DNA from: Scolanthus callimorphus
Lineage: Eukaryota; Cnidaria; Anthozoa; Actiniaria; Edwardsiidae
Length of the DNA: 64,000 nucleotides
Reading direction: 5' to 3'
NCBI GenBank assembly: GCA_033964015.1
Contig: CM066918.1
Coordinates: forward strand, 21,721,387 to 21,785,386
The notes below the pieces were generated by a model that had not been told where the DNA came from, made no database searches, and saw only the letters and a program-made list of their open reading frames with translations. Each line of letters starts with the position of its first letter. Position 1 is the stretch's first letter. The position numbers and the translations under genes were made by a program. Shown in pieces: positions 34,833 through 46,866 of the stretch.

Positions 34833-35723
34833 TAAAAAAACATTATGCACGATATCTAGTTGGACTGATAAACTTTAAGGTATGGCCTATTACTTCACTT
34901 AGTAATTGCAGGTTTGTTTGCATTTTCCTCTCTTCGTCAAGCTTTGAAACGAATTTTTTGAAACAGAGGTCAAAGGTTGGGCTTTGGTTTCCATGGTAAC
35001 GACAATGTCATCAAGGACATTGAGGTCTTCAATAGAGCAGATTTCGTACAGGGTCCAGAAGGGGTAAAATGGGAGCTGGGATTGGCCTTATTTTAGGCTG
35101 GGAAAATGGGATTGGGGTCACTGCTGGGACTGGGATTTGACCACTGGGACTGGGAATTAATGTCCAATAAACTGGGAATGGGATTCTATATTATTACCCT
35201 TTTCCTTGTAAAACGATTTAAAAAACGTCATTTTTCAGTGTAAACATGTGAAAAAGACATAAAACAGATAAAACGACTGTAGCAAATTGGACGGAAAATT
35301 GCAAGGGAAGTCCCTTTGACTTGTACGTGGGAACTGAGCAAAATAATTTGCAAGAAGGCAGGGATAGAAGAATCGAAGACATGTGGGTTTGCAGACTGAA
35401 GACATGTGGGTTTGCAGACCTCGCTCTGGAGATCGATTGACCACACAGAACCTGGAAGCCAGAAAAAAGCTAGCTCAATTTTTGTCTCACGCAAGGTTGA
35501 CCGAATGATAATGTTTGTCAAAGTGAATCAAGATCTCTTATTATTCATCACATCGATGCACTGCCCAAATATGGTCATTGGAACGCCAATAGCTGTCTTC
35601 TGTACATGACAGCTATCCTGCGATATCCGTCTCTGAGGGAAATATGATGTTTTGAGCTCGTAAATAATACACAAAAGTCATGTTTTTCGGGGGGTTTTGT
35701 GCTATCGATGTGCTGAATAATAA

Positions 35724-35839
35724 AACCATTATCCTGCTCGATTTTGCAGAATATCGTCTGATTTTAGCCAACTCGGGACTTCGTCCCTCGTCGACTAAGT
35801 ATCAGACGATATTCTGCGCAATCTCGCAGGATAATGGTT
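35724..35839. repeat. Palindrome within the 2.8-kb element
   Basis: Arms of about 39 bp (aaccattatcctgctcgatt ... and inverse), with the centre actcgggacttcgtccctcg. Confidence 0.7.
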
Positions 35840-36153
35840 AATTATCGTTCGGGCAATTCAAAGACTCGTAGACTTTGAGAAGGGCTCCACTATAAACATC
35901 TTTAAAAAGTCAGAGTCAGATATTACTATTAGCAGTAAAACCAGTGGATCTGTGACTCTGCAGTTAGCAAAACCGCTCAGAAAAGGAAAAGGATGACTGA
36001 AACAAAGATACCTGATAGCCACATGCGTTTAAGAGAATTCTTTACAAACTTTTGCTTGTATTGGAGTGGTTTCAATAAAAGCATGAAACACATTGGAACT
36101 ACCAAAGAGTCATAGTCAAGGCAGCATATTAAAAGAGAACAATGGAGGTATTT

Positions 36154-36340
36154 AACAAATGTCCTCTGATTTTCCGTGGTATGTCCTCTTATATACCACA
36201 GAATGACGTAATAAAGTGGTCAAAATGTTGTGGACTCACGAGGCGCAGCCGAGTGGCTCCGCAGTACATTTTGACCACTTTATTACGTCATTCCGTGGTA
36301 TATAAGAGGACATACCACGGAAAAACAGAGGACATTTGTT
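36154..36340. repeat. 187-bp near-perfect palindrome
   Basis: Arms from aacaaatgtcctctgatttt and inverse, joined at a short centre around gaggcgcagccgagtggctc. The structure would extrude as a hairpin. A degenerate relative is at 17666-17815. Confidence 0.8.
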
Positions 36341-36435
36341 TTATACCACAACAAAAAGGCAAAAATAAATACAAAAAAAACGCGCGCGCTCGGCCAAACT
36401 TTTTAGCGCGCGCGCTGGTGATGGCGCGTTCCGTG

Positions 36436-36547
36436 GTATATTTAACAATTATTCGCCGAAGGCGAAGTGAATAGTGGCGAATAGTCCCCGAGACCGGAGG
36501 TCGAGGGGACTATTCGCCACTATTCACGGAGCCTGAGGAGAATAATT
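36436..36547. repeat. Palindrome with gaatagtggcgaatagtccc arms
   Basis: aacaattattcgcc...gaatagtggcgaatagtccc is inverted around ggtcgaggggac. A distant relative with a similar core is at about 45391-45490. Confidence 0.65.
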
Positions 36548-36551
36548 GTTT

Positions 36552-37581
36552 TAGTATATACTACACGGGAACACTCCAAAAAATATCCGAACGACTCTAA
36601 ATGTGGCATTTGCCGACATTTTGTAGCCTCTTTCTGTATGCGTGACGTTTGTCACACACGTGACATTACGTCAGACTTCACTACAAGCATTCGGCTACTG
36701 AACACATGGTGCAAACTTGCTGCTGTTTTAGAGAAGCAAAAACGCTAGAAAACACTTTTTTTAAAACCTTAATATCGACTACGATAAATGATTTAAGTTT
36801 GTAGAAGGTTGCAAGGATGGATTCGAGGGATAAATTCGCATTTTGTGCCTTGGATTATGGATTGTGAACTGCAGAGTTGCTTCGCTGAAAACACTTTGCC
36901 TTTGGTCGCCATTTTTTCACCACCGATAGATGACTATATTTTTCAACCCGCTGGCAGAGAAATTCAAGATTCGATTGGAATATTCAAACAGAATTTGGGA
37001 AATTAACCTCTTCAAGCTATGGGACAATTAGGAAGACCTTGTTCATAAAAAGAGAGACCACTTTAAATACGTTTGATGTCGGATGGCTCGTGATCAAGCA
37101 AATCAACATGGCGACGGTAAGCTTAACTGAAATTCTCTCTTAAACTGAGCTCAATGACTGGCTTCTACGATTTACTGTGCCTTTCAACCTACAGGTAAAT
37201 GTTCGGCAAAGTAGATTAAGAGTTTCTTGTGATATGTTTTCGACAAAATTGCCTTAATTAGTATGTTGTTGTGAATGTAATTTGTCTCTCAAAAGTGCCG
37301 TGAACGAATCATCGATCTCTGATTCCGAAGAAGTTCAAGAAATAAATTATCTCTCTGATTCACCTTGAAAACTAAAGAGACAACATAAGTTAATTGAGAA
37401 GGATTTTTGTTGCATTTCGAATGAGATAGTTCCTTTAGAAAGTAAAATATCCGAACCACTTGCACTCGGGCTTCTCAATCTCGGGATAATGCTTTCGATC
37501 TCGGAATATTGTGGCAATATCCCGAGATAGCGAACCAATCAAAACGCGCGATCTATGGAGGTTCCCGTGTAGTATATACTA
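36552..37581. mobile_element. ~1-kb inverted-repeat element nested in the 2.8-kb element
   Basis: Ends tagtatatactacacgggaa and the inverse. The interior shows no transposase-like frame. The target duplication is not clear because the ends are themselves palindromic. Confidence 0.55.
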
Positions 37582-38317
37582 AACTTTTATGTACCCATGG
37601 CTGAGAGCCAATCAGAATTCGAGAAACGCGCGCGTTGTGGTATAAAGCGTAATAGTGTGTAATACGGCGCTACTATATGCTTTTCACGGATTAATTGAAA
37701 CCACTCTAGAACAGTTTACGCATCACTTTTTTATCACTGGGATTTTCAAAAGTCTGACTGGGATTTCTGGAAAAAACTTTACTGGGACTGGGATTTGGCG
37801 AAAGTTTACACTGGGAAATGGGATTGGGACCCCCCCTTCTGGACCCTGTTCGTATGACTGTGAAAAGTACCGTGACACGGCGCGGTACTGTCGCGGTGGC
37901 GGTACGGAACCTGGCCTGCTCGCTGTAGATACCGAATGAAATCGCGTAGTCGTGGTACGGTCGTAGGCTCGAGTCGATTGTGCTAGCATAATTTTTGGCA
38001 TAATTTGTCAAAACGAGCATAATTTTTAGATTTTTTGTCAAAAAGCAATGCCTAGCATAATTTGTATTTTGAAGACCGGAAGTGCTAAAACCAGGCTCAA
38101 ATATCCCTTATCGTAATGATAAATTGACTTCAGACATAAAGTAAGCTCTCCAAATAAACGTTCGGCGATGTCTAGGGCCTAGTTGGGATAGTTCTTTTAG
38201 TTTTTTATTATTATTATTATTTTTTTTTTTTTGGGGGGGGGGGGAGAAGAACCGGAACCGGAAGTCTAGAAAACCCTGTTCCCAGTCCCACTCTCATAGG
38301 TGTGACAACGTGACAAA

Positions 38318-38476
38318 ATGGCGTCCTCCACCCCCGAAGCAGAGCCCGAGAACTTTCAGGTCTTGCAAGGACCCAAAAGAGCTGACATTGCTAGAGATCG
38401 GATACTTAAAACCACTAAAGCAGCCCGCACAGTATTACTTATCTCATCTAAGAGATTTATTAATATAAGAGGTTAA
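38318..38476 (+). CDS. 52-codon frame inside a palindromic transposon, possible captured exon
   Basis: ATG in a good context (acaaaATGGCG) opens MASSTPEAEPENFQVLQGPK and ends ISSKRFINIRG before TAA. It lies between the inverted arms of the element at 35033-38718. The N-terminus looks protein-like, but no family is recognised. It may be chance or captured coding sequence. Confidence 0.25.
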   Translation: MASSTPEAEPENFQVLQGPKRADIARDRILKTTKAARTVLLISSKRFINIRG

Positions 38477-39569
38477 TAAAACTCACCTTTCTTACTGTTT
38501 TGCCCATTTTTTGTCGAGGCATAATATTGAAAAAATGTAGCATAATTTTGAAAAACGAGCATAATTTGGGCATATTTTAGATAGAAAAAGAGCAGTGCTA
38601 CTAGCATAATATGCCAGTTTTACTAGCACAATCGACTCGAGCCTATAGAATACGGTCACGGTCGCGGCGCGGTAAAAATCTTTCGCGGTACTTTTCACAG
38701 TCATGCGAAATCTGCTCTGTTGTAAGGGAATTGGAAGGATAAGTTGGGCGTATGTCAACTAAGAATGAATCGAATGATAAACAGGGCGTGGTCTCTTTGA
38801 CTCATTTTAAAAAGTGTCTGAGTATTTACAAAACGCCGGTACATATAGATGTGTACTTTATTCACTTTATTTACATCGTTTTCCATTTTAATAGCGGGCC
38901 AGTCAGTTATTTAATAAATTGTTATTTAAATTTGTGTTTAATCATCCCCAGATCACTTAGATCCTTTGAAAATAGACTAATAAGCAATGTAGGTATAAGG
39001 TAAATCGGCATGCCGTTTTCTAAACGAGCGCTGGTTGTCTCGTGTCACGCAACACCACTCATTGAAGGTGTAAACTTATCTGCATTTTAATCGAACCAGG
39101 AGGCGGCCGCGCCGCAAAATTAACCAGACGGACCATCATATCTCAATAAGTTAACGCTCTCTCGCATCGAGGAAGCCTCACCGACATCTTGGTAAGTAAT
39201 AGAAATATCTTTAGTGGAGTTCCTGCAGTGCGAGTTGATATTTTCTCCGATTATGCATTAAGAAATGTCGAAATTCTGACATGATGTTTTTTGTCAGGTA
39301 CTGTGTACATGTAGCTTCTTCGGTTTCGCTTCTTCTATTGCGTTGCCACGCGAAAAATATCAGCTTTTTGCTTTAATGATCGCTTTTTGAACTTGATTTA
39401 TTTATTTTTCGTTTATGTAGCTGTTTACGATGAAAGTTTTAGCTTGAATACCATTTAAGCGCGGATGAACTTGCATGATACTCGCTTAATTGTTTACATC
39501 TTCCGATCGCCGTTTGCGCGCCTTGCGACACGATGTACAGTTTCTGTCGGTCTACGATTTCATTGATTC

Positions 39570-39816
39570 TTACTGCGATTTTCATAATTCTGTGGGCTCC
39601 CGCTTGACATTTCCAAACGACGAACTACGTTTTGGCTTCCGTAATTGAAACCTGTACCTTTGTAAGTCAAGTCCACGCATTTTTTTATGAGTTTGGTTTG
39701 ATCAGTTCACAAACAAGATCTATCAAACACCCAGAGTTCACTTGTTTGATTGACGGAAGCCAAACCGCGGTTTGCTGGTCGGTGTAGAGTTCGTAGAATT
39801 ATGAAAATCGCAGTAA
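39570..39816. mobile_element. MITE with ttactgcg ends
   Basis: ttactgcgattttcataatt and the inverse bound 247 bp; inside, ttggcttccgt and acggaagccaa are inverted too. A related copy is at 46285-46590. Confidence 0.65.
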
Positions 39817-40460
39817 CAAAGATAATTCTGAAAGGCTGTCGCTTTTTTGTGGCCAAATCCTCGCCGTAGAAGATTTGAAATGTGCATGTCATTATTAACC
39901 GATTAAACGCGTTTTATGCTCCTAGAAGTTTGTTAATTATTAAAAATCATGATTCCAAATTAGATTAATATTTCACTGCCTTTTTTCTCTAGACATTGGC
40001 TGTATATTCATAGAATATCAAGCTGAACCGACTTGCGTGACACTAAAGTTATGTTAATTATAGGGACCCGACGTTGTGAACTCATTCCGTCTGAAATCTT
40101 TAACCATTTTATGATATTAGGATAGAGCAGTTTTCCCATGACTGTCCTGAAACCAATCGCAAAGGTATTACACCAATTGTGAATAAAACCTATAGGAGTG
40201 ATTACAAAGTAATTGCGAATTACTCACGACAGTCATGTGAAATCCACACTATTACACTACCTATGCCATGTGTTTCATGATATTATGGAGCTCCCTCTTT
40301 TGCTTCAGTGCCCTACGTCTCCAGAATGTCTGGATCGGATGCAGTTACCATGACTGTTTTATGGAACTACATTCTGACACCATAGAATATATGATGGTTT
40401 TTTATCTGTTCCCTTCCAGAATCTTAAGCGTACTGGTGATGCTGTGAAAAAAAGTCACAA

Positions 40461-43400
40461 ATGGCCAACTTACGATCAACAGTTACATGGTTCTGTTTTG
40501 TCATTCTCATGGCAATTTGTCATTTACCGTTAGGTAAGGAACAGATGTAAAATTGGGGAAGGGGGGGGGGGGATGTACTCCAACTGAAATACATACCCTA
40601 TCAGAGACCAAACAAGCGAAGAATGATACCCTACAGCAGACCTCAGGAGCCCAAAAGGGCAGCACATGCCCGTATACCATATAATGGAGTAGGCACAATG
40701 CCGACACAGAAAGCTGGGCATGCTTTAAGCTGGACAATCAGATTTGCCATTTGAAAAATAAAATTGTTTTCAGTTGTGCTCTCATTTATTTGAGCAGATT
40801 TTGCACAAACATGATTGTTGTTGTGTCTGATTTATGAGTTTTGTTCAGTATATGCCATGTTTTCAGTGTCTGCATTGTAACAAGAATCTGATGCAACAAA
40901 TATCTTTATGCATGATTGGCTAATTATAGCAAGAAATCAGCTGGACTCTGCTGAGATCACCAATCTTGGGCAAGCATATTTAAGTGGTTTGTATAACAGT
41001 TTTCTGAGTGAAAACCACAAGTAACATTCAAACTCAAAGAGCTATAGTATCATTACAGGCTATAGATGTACATGTATTCAGCTTGGGTGTAATGTTTTCC
41101 AATTTCAGATCATGACGTGGCATTTATTTGAATACTCTCTCTTTGTTTGAGATGCTTCCATATTCATATATCCTTCAGTGCGTAGCAGATAAAGCATACC
41201 TGTCAACCCAACTTTGTCAAAAATCTTGAGATTCTCTCTCGCACATGGCTGGTAAATACAGAAAATGTATGAAAAAGTCCAGATAGTGACAATGTGGATG
41301 AAATACAGTAAATGTATTACAACACTTTTCACAATCATTATGCAGGTGACAGGCTTTAAAATCTTGTGACACCCGCCTAATGCGGGTGAGTTGACTGATA
41401 AAGTATGAGAGAATACTCATGGGACAGCCACATGATCTGAAATGCCTTTTATTTGCAATCATACTTTACAAAGAGTCAAGGAGTTCTTATACATTGGCAA
41501 ATCCAGGGAGGTTTGAAGGGTTCCATGGAACCTCCCTTCTTGAGCACCAAACAATGAGGACTTTATTGTGATTACTAAGACTATGCATGGCCAAGCTCTT
41601 ATGATATTGCCCATATCAGTCTTTGAAGGATTGACGACAGAATTTAGGAACCCCTCTTTGTAAAATCATGGATCTGCCACTGTTATAGTCTCAGGATCAC
41701 CCATTTTACAAAAATAGTATCCCCCCCCCAAAAAAAAAACCACATACACACACACCAGGCATGCCGAGCTCTGCTATTATTACAATTCAAGTTGTATAGC
41801 CTACCCAAACCTAAAGTTATTATTTATTATTATTTATGTTAGTCACCAGGGTGTTGGTAGCGATCAAAGCAGAATTTTGTTAATCATATAAATATAGTTT
41901 TGTTAATATGTAATATATATCATATAAATAATTATTTAAAAAAATAAACCTTGGCTTTAATATCACTAAATGCAGCACAACTTTGATCAAAAATTGTTTG
42001 TAGGGTAGCCATACTGAAAAACATACCCTATCAGAGACCAAACAAGCAGCATATACCATATACAAGGCTAACAAATTCCATGTTTTTCCAAATATTGATT
42101 CCATTCTGATCGGCGGTGAAACATTACCTGCATCTTGTGCGGCCAGGAATATAGGCGTTATGTTTGATAATACGCTGTCTATGGATTCACAGATCAGAAA
42201 CACATGCAAATCGTCCTTCTATCATTTACAGAACATATCTAAGATTAGGAAGTTTATTTCTTTCCATCACTGCGAGATTTTGGTACATGCGTTTGTAACT
42301 AGTAAACTAGACTATTGCAACTCACTGTTATCAGGTCTGAAGGTTGAACAGATTCATAAACTACAACATGTACAAAACGCGGCAGCACGCCTCCTCACGG
42401 GAACAAGAAAATGTGATCATATAACACCGGTGCTAAAAGAGCTTCACTGGCTACCTATATCTGAGCGAATTAATTTCAAAGTTCTACTCTTGACTTTCAA
42501 ATCATTGAATAATTTAGCCCCATCCTACTTGGTGGATCTACTACGTCCTTATAAGCCTACAAGGAATCTGCGCTCAATGAATAAGAGACTTTTAATACAG
42601 CCCTCATACAACCTGAAATCATATGGCTCTAAATCCTTTTCTTATATGGCACCTAAACTATGGAACGCGCTACCTCTTCAAATAAGAACTTGCGAATGCT
42701 ACAGTACGTTTAAATCTCTGGTTGAAACGCTTCTTTTTAGAAAAACATACGATTAAGTGAAGTATACCATTATTATTTTATTTTATTTTTTATTTATTTA
42801 TCTTATTTCTTTTAATTCTATTATTGTAAATTTTACTACTATTTTAATATTTTTATTGTACATATTTATGATTTTAGATATCTTGCAATAACTTTTATTT
42901 TTTATAGGAATTTTAATCTAGGCCATGTTATCACCAATTGTAAATATCTTATCAGCTATTTCATTTTAAACTATTGTTATGATATATCATTGTAAAGCGC
43001 CACTGGATTTTTAGTAGAAGCGGCGCTATATTAAATTGATTATTATTATTATTATGTTTTTTTACTGAAAGAACCAGAACCAAATTTAAAATGAAAAAAT
43101 AAAATAAATAATAAATTATTTAAACCAACCTTAACACACAGAAAAATAGAAATTTGAATCACTCTGCCTCGGTAACGATTTTGTTTTGGCTACTGGCCTG
43201 ACATGGACTTACAAAACCTGGGCTGATCTATTTAACAAGTTTAAAGTGTAACTGTAGTACCTAATTTTGTTACGTACCTGAAATTCCACCAAATTCGGCA
43301 CACAAGTACTAGACGTCATGATCTTTAGCACTACCCCATTCATTTTACCAGAGGTTGAAAGGCAGTAGTGCATTTTTGACTCGAAACATCAAAGATAATG

Positions 43401-45104
43401 AGGTGACTTTGGTTGGTCACATACACTCTTTTTTTTTATAAGAACGTCTAATTTTTAGTTGAGGCTGGGCCGTTCTTATTTTTCGAGCAGTTTGAGGCTG
43501 GAAATGTTCTTACGGATGTTCTTACATTTCAGTGACGTCGGAACCTGAAATATGATAGATCTTATAGAAGGACTACATACCAATGAAGTATTTAAGAGAG
43601 TTTATAAATTACAATATTGAAGGTCGTTATTATTAACACATTTGATTCTGGATTTTAGAACGCATCACTGAAAATAAATCTATTTTGCTCCTATCTGAGG
43701 CTCAGGCATGTTCTTAGCATGTTCTTAACATTTGGGTAAATTTCAGGCTGAACGTTCTTATAAAAAAGGTTCTTATAAAAAAAAAAGAGTGTATTCAGAA
43801 CGAAAGCCGTTCCCGAGATATACCCCGCACGCTTTTAACACGTGAACACAGAAAACCCGAAGCGCAGAATTTAATGTGTGTCTTTCTGCCGTCTCGGCAA
43901 GAAAGTCATCACACTTAGCACTTGTATGCAGGGAACTATAACAGGAATTAGAAAATAACACCTATGTTATATGGTGAATGTGCGCATTCTGATTGGTTAA
44001 AAGGCGTGTTTGTAAGATGAGAAACACGATTGTCACGCAACGATGTCGCGCGTGTTTATGTTATTTTCTAAAAGCAATAAAAGTACTTTCCGCGTGCTCT
44101 CTGGTTTCTTACAAACACCCGGGGAATGTTGGTCGAACTGATAAAACTTGAAAGACACTCGCCTGCGGCTCGTGTCTTTCAAGTTTTGATCAGTTTTCCC
44201 AACATCCCCTTCGTGTTTGAAGAAACCAGAGAGCACGCGGAAAGTACTTTTATTGCTTAACTAACAGGGGACTTACTTACAGCTAACATCGTTGGATCGC
44301 GACCAGCAAAACATTGCAAAACATTGGTTTGATTTCGCCAGTCAAATCTTATGAGCCAATCAGATTCTTGCCCTGTTTCGCCTAGTGCAGTCACCATGAT
44401 GTGTATGTCTGCCGCAAAAGCTGGCATCTGTGCTATTGATTCAAAAGAAAGCTACACAACTTTTAATGTTGTACGGTCTAGGGATATGCTAGCATTCTGA
44501 ACGCGGACGTGGCTTCATTGTTGCTTGATTTGCTACAACGGTTCCCAAGAGATACCATCTGGATAAATTTGCAAGTTTTCGATTTTTGCCCCCTAAAGGT
44601 ACCAGAGGCCTGATTTTAAACCCTAAAAGTTACGACGAGGGAAGCCCCCCGGGGATGCATGTCTTCACCCCCCCCCCCCCCCCCCCCATGCCCCCCCCCC
44701 CCCCCCCCGGACGTTTCAATTATATGAGTTTGATCTTTTTATTCTTTCCAGGTGATGGCTTTAAGTGTTACGAGTGCTTAGCTCTTGGAAATAGTCCCTC
44801 GTTGTCGTGTAATGGAACAGAAAAGACTTGCCCTCAAGGTGATAACTATTGTAACACATACTATGCTCAAACAGGGAATAACTCATATGAGTTTGCGAGA
44901 AACTGTGCTCCATCTCAAGTATGCAAACCAGACTATTGTCAGAATGAAGTCATTAGTAAGAGTATAGCAATCAAATGTGAAATTAAATGTTGTTATAGAA
45001 ATCTGTGTAATGGTGGAGAAATTCAGCCAGTAGCAGGTGCTACTCAGCTCTTGTCATACCCCACATACTGGATAGTCATCCTAGTTCCTATATTATGGGC
45101 CTAA
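40461..45104 (+). CDS. Ly6/uPAR-type three-finger protein, secreted and probably GPI-anchored, two coding exons
   Basis: Coding exons 40461-40533 and 44752-45104, phase 1, GT-AG, giving 141 aa. Residues 1-24 form a signal peptide (TWFCFVILMAICHLPLG). The mature part opens FKCYECLALG, the Ly6 start, with regular Cys spacing and the family-defining end CCYRNLCN (104-111). A hydrophobic C-terminus (LLSYPTYWIVILVPILWA) follows directly, as expected for GPI attachment near residues 112-120. The family acts at the cell surface, often as a receptor modulator; the ligand is unknown. A 5' UTR exon may end at about 39191 (cttg|gtaagt) and splice to 40420. The three-finger fold is also used by venom proteins, but the anchor signal argues for a membrane protein. 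Confidence 0.85.
40553..40700. repeat. Fragment of the accctatcagagacc dispersed repeat
   Basis: Contains a G run, ctgaaatacataccctatca, agacctcaggagcc and cccgtataccatata, matching the fuller copy at 58263-58670. It begins about 20 bp after the Ly6 exon 1 donor. Confidence 0.6.
41825..42061. repeat. Second fragment of the accctatcagagacc repeat
   Basis: Contains gtcaccagggtg, ggtagcgatcaaagcag and cataccctatcagagacc, as in 58263-58670. It directly abuts the LINE fragment. Confidence 0.6.
42070..43055 (+). mobile_element. 5'-truncated LINE (L2/CR1-like) with coding 3' end and ATT tail
   Basis: An open frame from 42070 to the stop at 42756 encodes the C-terminal part of a LINE reverse transcriptase: NIGVMFDNTLSMDSQI, KLDYCNSLLSGL, LQHVQNAAARLLTG, LKELHWLPISERI, YGSKSFSYMAPKLWNALP. 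This is followed by an AT-rich 3' UTR, aagcgccactgg...cggcgctatat and an (ATT)n tail, typical of L2-clade elements. The fragment is still open and therefore young. It lies in the Ly6 intron in the same orientation. Confidence 0.85.
43424..43791. mobile_element. TA-flanked MITE with cactctttttttttataaga ends
   Basis: Inverted ends are flanked by TA (43422-43423 and 43792-43793). The interior carries repeated ttcttac and gttcttat motifs. It lies in the Ly6 intron. Confidence 0.6.
44072..44258. repeat. 187-bp palindrome
   Basis: Arms starting aagcaataaaagtactttcc and the inverse, centred on cactcgcctgcggctcgtg. The same architecture as 432-623 but different arm sequence. It lies about 490 bp upstream of Ly6 exon 2. 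Confidence 0.75.
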
Positions 45105-45390
45105 TCAATCCTAAATAATATATTTTTAGTATAATTACGTCAAGCGATTCCGCGCGCTAGTTGATCGAGACGTTCGTCATATTTTGCTATACTAGTATCT
45201 AGAAGAATATAGTAGAACATACTAGTAGTATATTCACCTATAGGTGAATATTCACCTATAGGTGAATATAACATTGAAAGCAATGGGGATCATACACGCA
45301 CTTTTATGACGAAAAACTAAAATAATAACCTCTAAAGGCAAATTTTTGTCGAAAATCTTAAAAGTTACTTGGGTAATTATACTAAAACAT

Positions 45391-45490
45391 TTTAATAGTC
45401 GCCTTGAGCAGTCTTCGTAAATGTCGGCAAATAGTCACCTCGACTTCGTCTCGGTACCGGTGACTATTCGCCGATATTTACCTTAATAAT
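45391..45490. repeat. Palindrome related to 36436-36547
   Basis: taatagtcgccttgag / gtaaatgtcggcaaatagtc is inverted around ctcgacttcgtctcggtacc. It is downstream of the Ly6 gene; just upstream, at 45231-45268, lies a short repeat of ttcacctataggtgaa. Confidence 0.5.
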
Positions 45491-45949
45491 ATATTTTATT
45501 AAGAGCCTTATGATACTTTATTGTATAAGTAGTTATCTTACTTTGCATGTATAGATTCAGTGCTGAAAATTACTGCTGACATTGTATTATCAAAATTGAC
45601 TAATGTCCAACTATATTGCCAGTCATAGTGTGCCTGGCCAAACGAAGGGACCCGATTTGTTTTTCACGTTTAAAATTTTTACACAAACCAAAATGAATCT
45701 GTCCAACCAATTTTCAAAGTGTCCAAGCAAAATAGAGGTTTCATATCAGATGTAACGATGATTTACGTCTTCTTCGTCGACTAATTGTTAATTAAAAGTT
45801 GTAAGTAAAGAAATAGTGTAACAAATAGGATGATTTAATTTTCATAATAAAAACGCGCCGAAAGAATGCGCGCTCTGATTGTCTGAGACTGTGGTTTACT
45901 ACAATACCATTTCATAAAAGAAATAAAACACAGATTTGTTTTGTTTTTT

Positions 45950-46745
45950 AAAGAGCCTGTGTCAGCCACTCCTTTGTTATGGTTTTCGTGTAGAAATCTC
46001 TTAATAAACATCTAAATAAAACAAAGTTTCAGATTTGATTTACCAAATTCAATCAAGAACATAGCTCTATATTCTCTAAATCAGCCGATAGAAAACTGAT
46101 GCTTTCTCCGACTTGGTATGTTGCTATGCTGTCATGGTTTTTTAATGGGATAAGCGCACTTGGCATGGAAGAACTCGAGGAAAGCTTGAGACTCACCAGC
46201 CATTTTTATTAATTAATATATTAACTCAACATCCTGCGTGCGTTTATCACATTATAAACCATAGAATTACCTGTGTACTTTTGCTTACTGCGGTTTTCAT
46301 AATTCTGCGAACTCTCGCTAACGATTTCCAACCGTCAAACCGCCTTCTGGCTTCCGTCAATCAAACTCCTGAGTCTTTTCGTCGTTACTCTTTCTGCTTT
46401 TTGATTGGCCAGCACGTAACGTTGCTGTCGCGACAGGAAGCCATTTTAGCACTGCTTAGGCGCTGGCCAATCAAAAAGCACAAAGAGTAACGACGAAAAG
46501 ACTCGGGAGTTTGATTGACGGAAGCCAGAAGGCGGTTTTACGGTTGGAAATCAATAGCGAGAGTTCGCAGAATTACGAAAACCGCAGTAAAGAGCCTGTG
46601 TCAGCCGTCATTTTGACAGCATAGCAACGTACCAAGTTGGAGAAAGCATCCATTTCCATCAGCTGATTTCGAGAATATAGAGCATTTTTCTCGATTGAAT
46701 CTGGTAAATCAAAACTGAAACTTTGTTTTTAGATGTTGATTTAGT
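45950..46745. mobile_element. Composite inverted-repeat region
   Basis: aacatctaaataaaacaaag...ggtatgttgctatgctgtca on the left is inverted against tgacagcatagcaacgtacc...ttagatgtt on the right. The direct repeat agagcctgtgtcagcc occurs at 45952 and 46591. The MITE 46285-46590 lies inside. Confidence 0.55.
46285..46590. mobile_element. ttactgcg-family MITE with a long internal palindrome
   Basis: Ends ttactgcggttttcataatt and the inverse. A perfect-looking hairpin with arms cttttcgtcgttactctttc and the inverse fills much of the interior, enclosing tggccagcacg and cgctggccaatc. Confidence 0.7.
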
Positions 46746-46866
46746 GAGGTCTACACGTATTTCGTCTTCTAATATCTAACGAGATAATCCACACCCCGGC
46801 CTATCAAGGAGGGAACTCTATATTCCAGAAAGTTCCATAGAAGGGATAAAGATTATAAAGCTCAGT

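Larger units (their letters stand above)
35049..37848. mobile_element. 2.8-kb non-autonomous element with CAGGGTCC ends and a 6-bp duplication
   Basis: 16-bp perfect terminal inverted repeats (cagggtccagaagggg and its inverse) are flanked by ttcgta (35043-35048 and 37849-37854). Both subterminal regions have short direct repeats of the type actgggattgg. It contains nested palindromes and another inverted-repeat element but no transposase frame. The superfamily is unclear. Confidence 0.75.
35033..38718. mobile_element. Palindromic mariner-like element carrying a 2.8-kb insertion
   Basis: The outer ends agagcagatttcg and cgaaatctgctct are inverted. After removing the insertion at 35049-37848, the left arm continues tgactgtgaaaagtaccg and matches the inverse of the right arm. 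Further in, gctcgagtcgattgtgctag and its inverse form a second arm. The native element is about 890 bp. Flanks are TA on the left and TG on the right. Confidence 0.65.
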
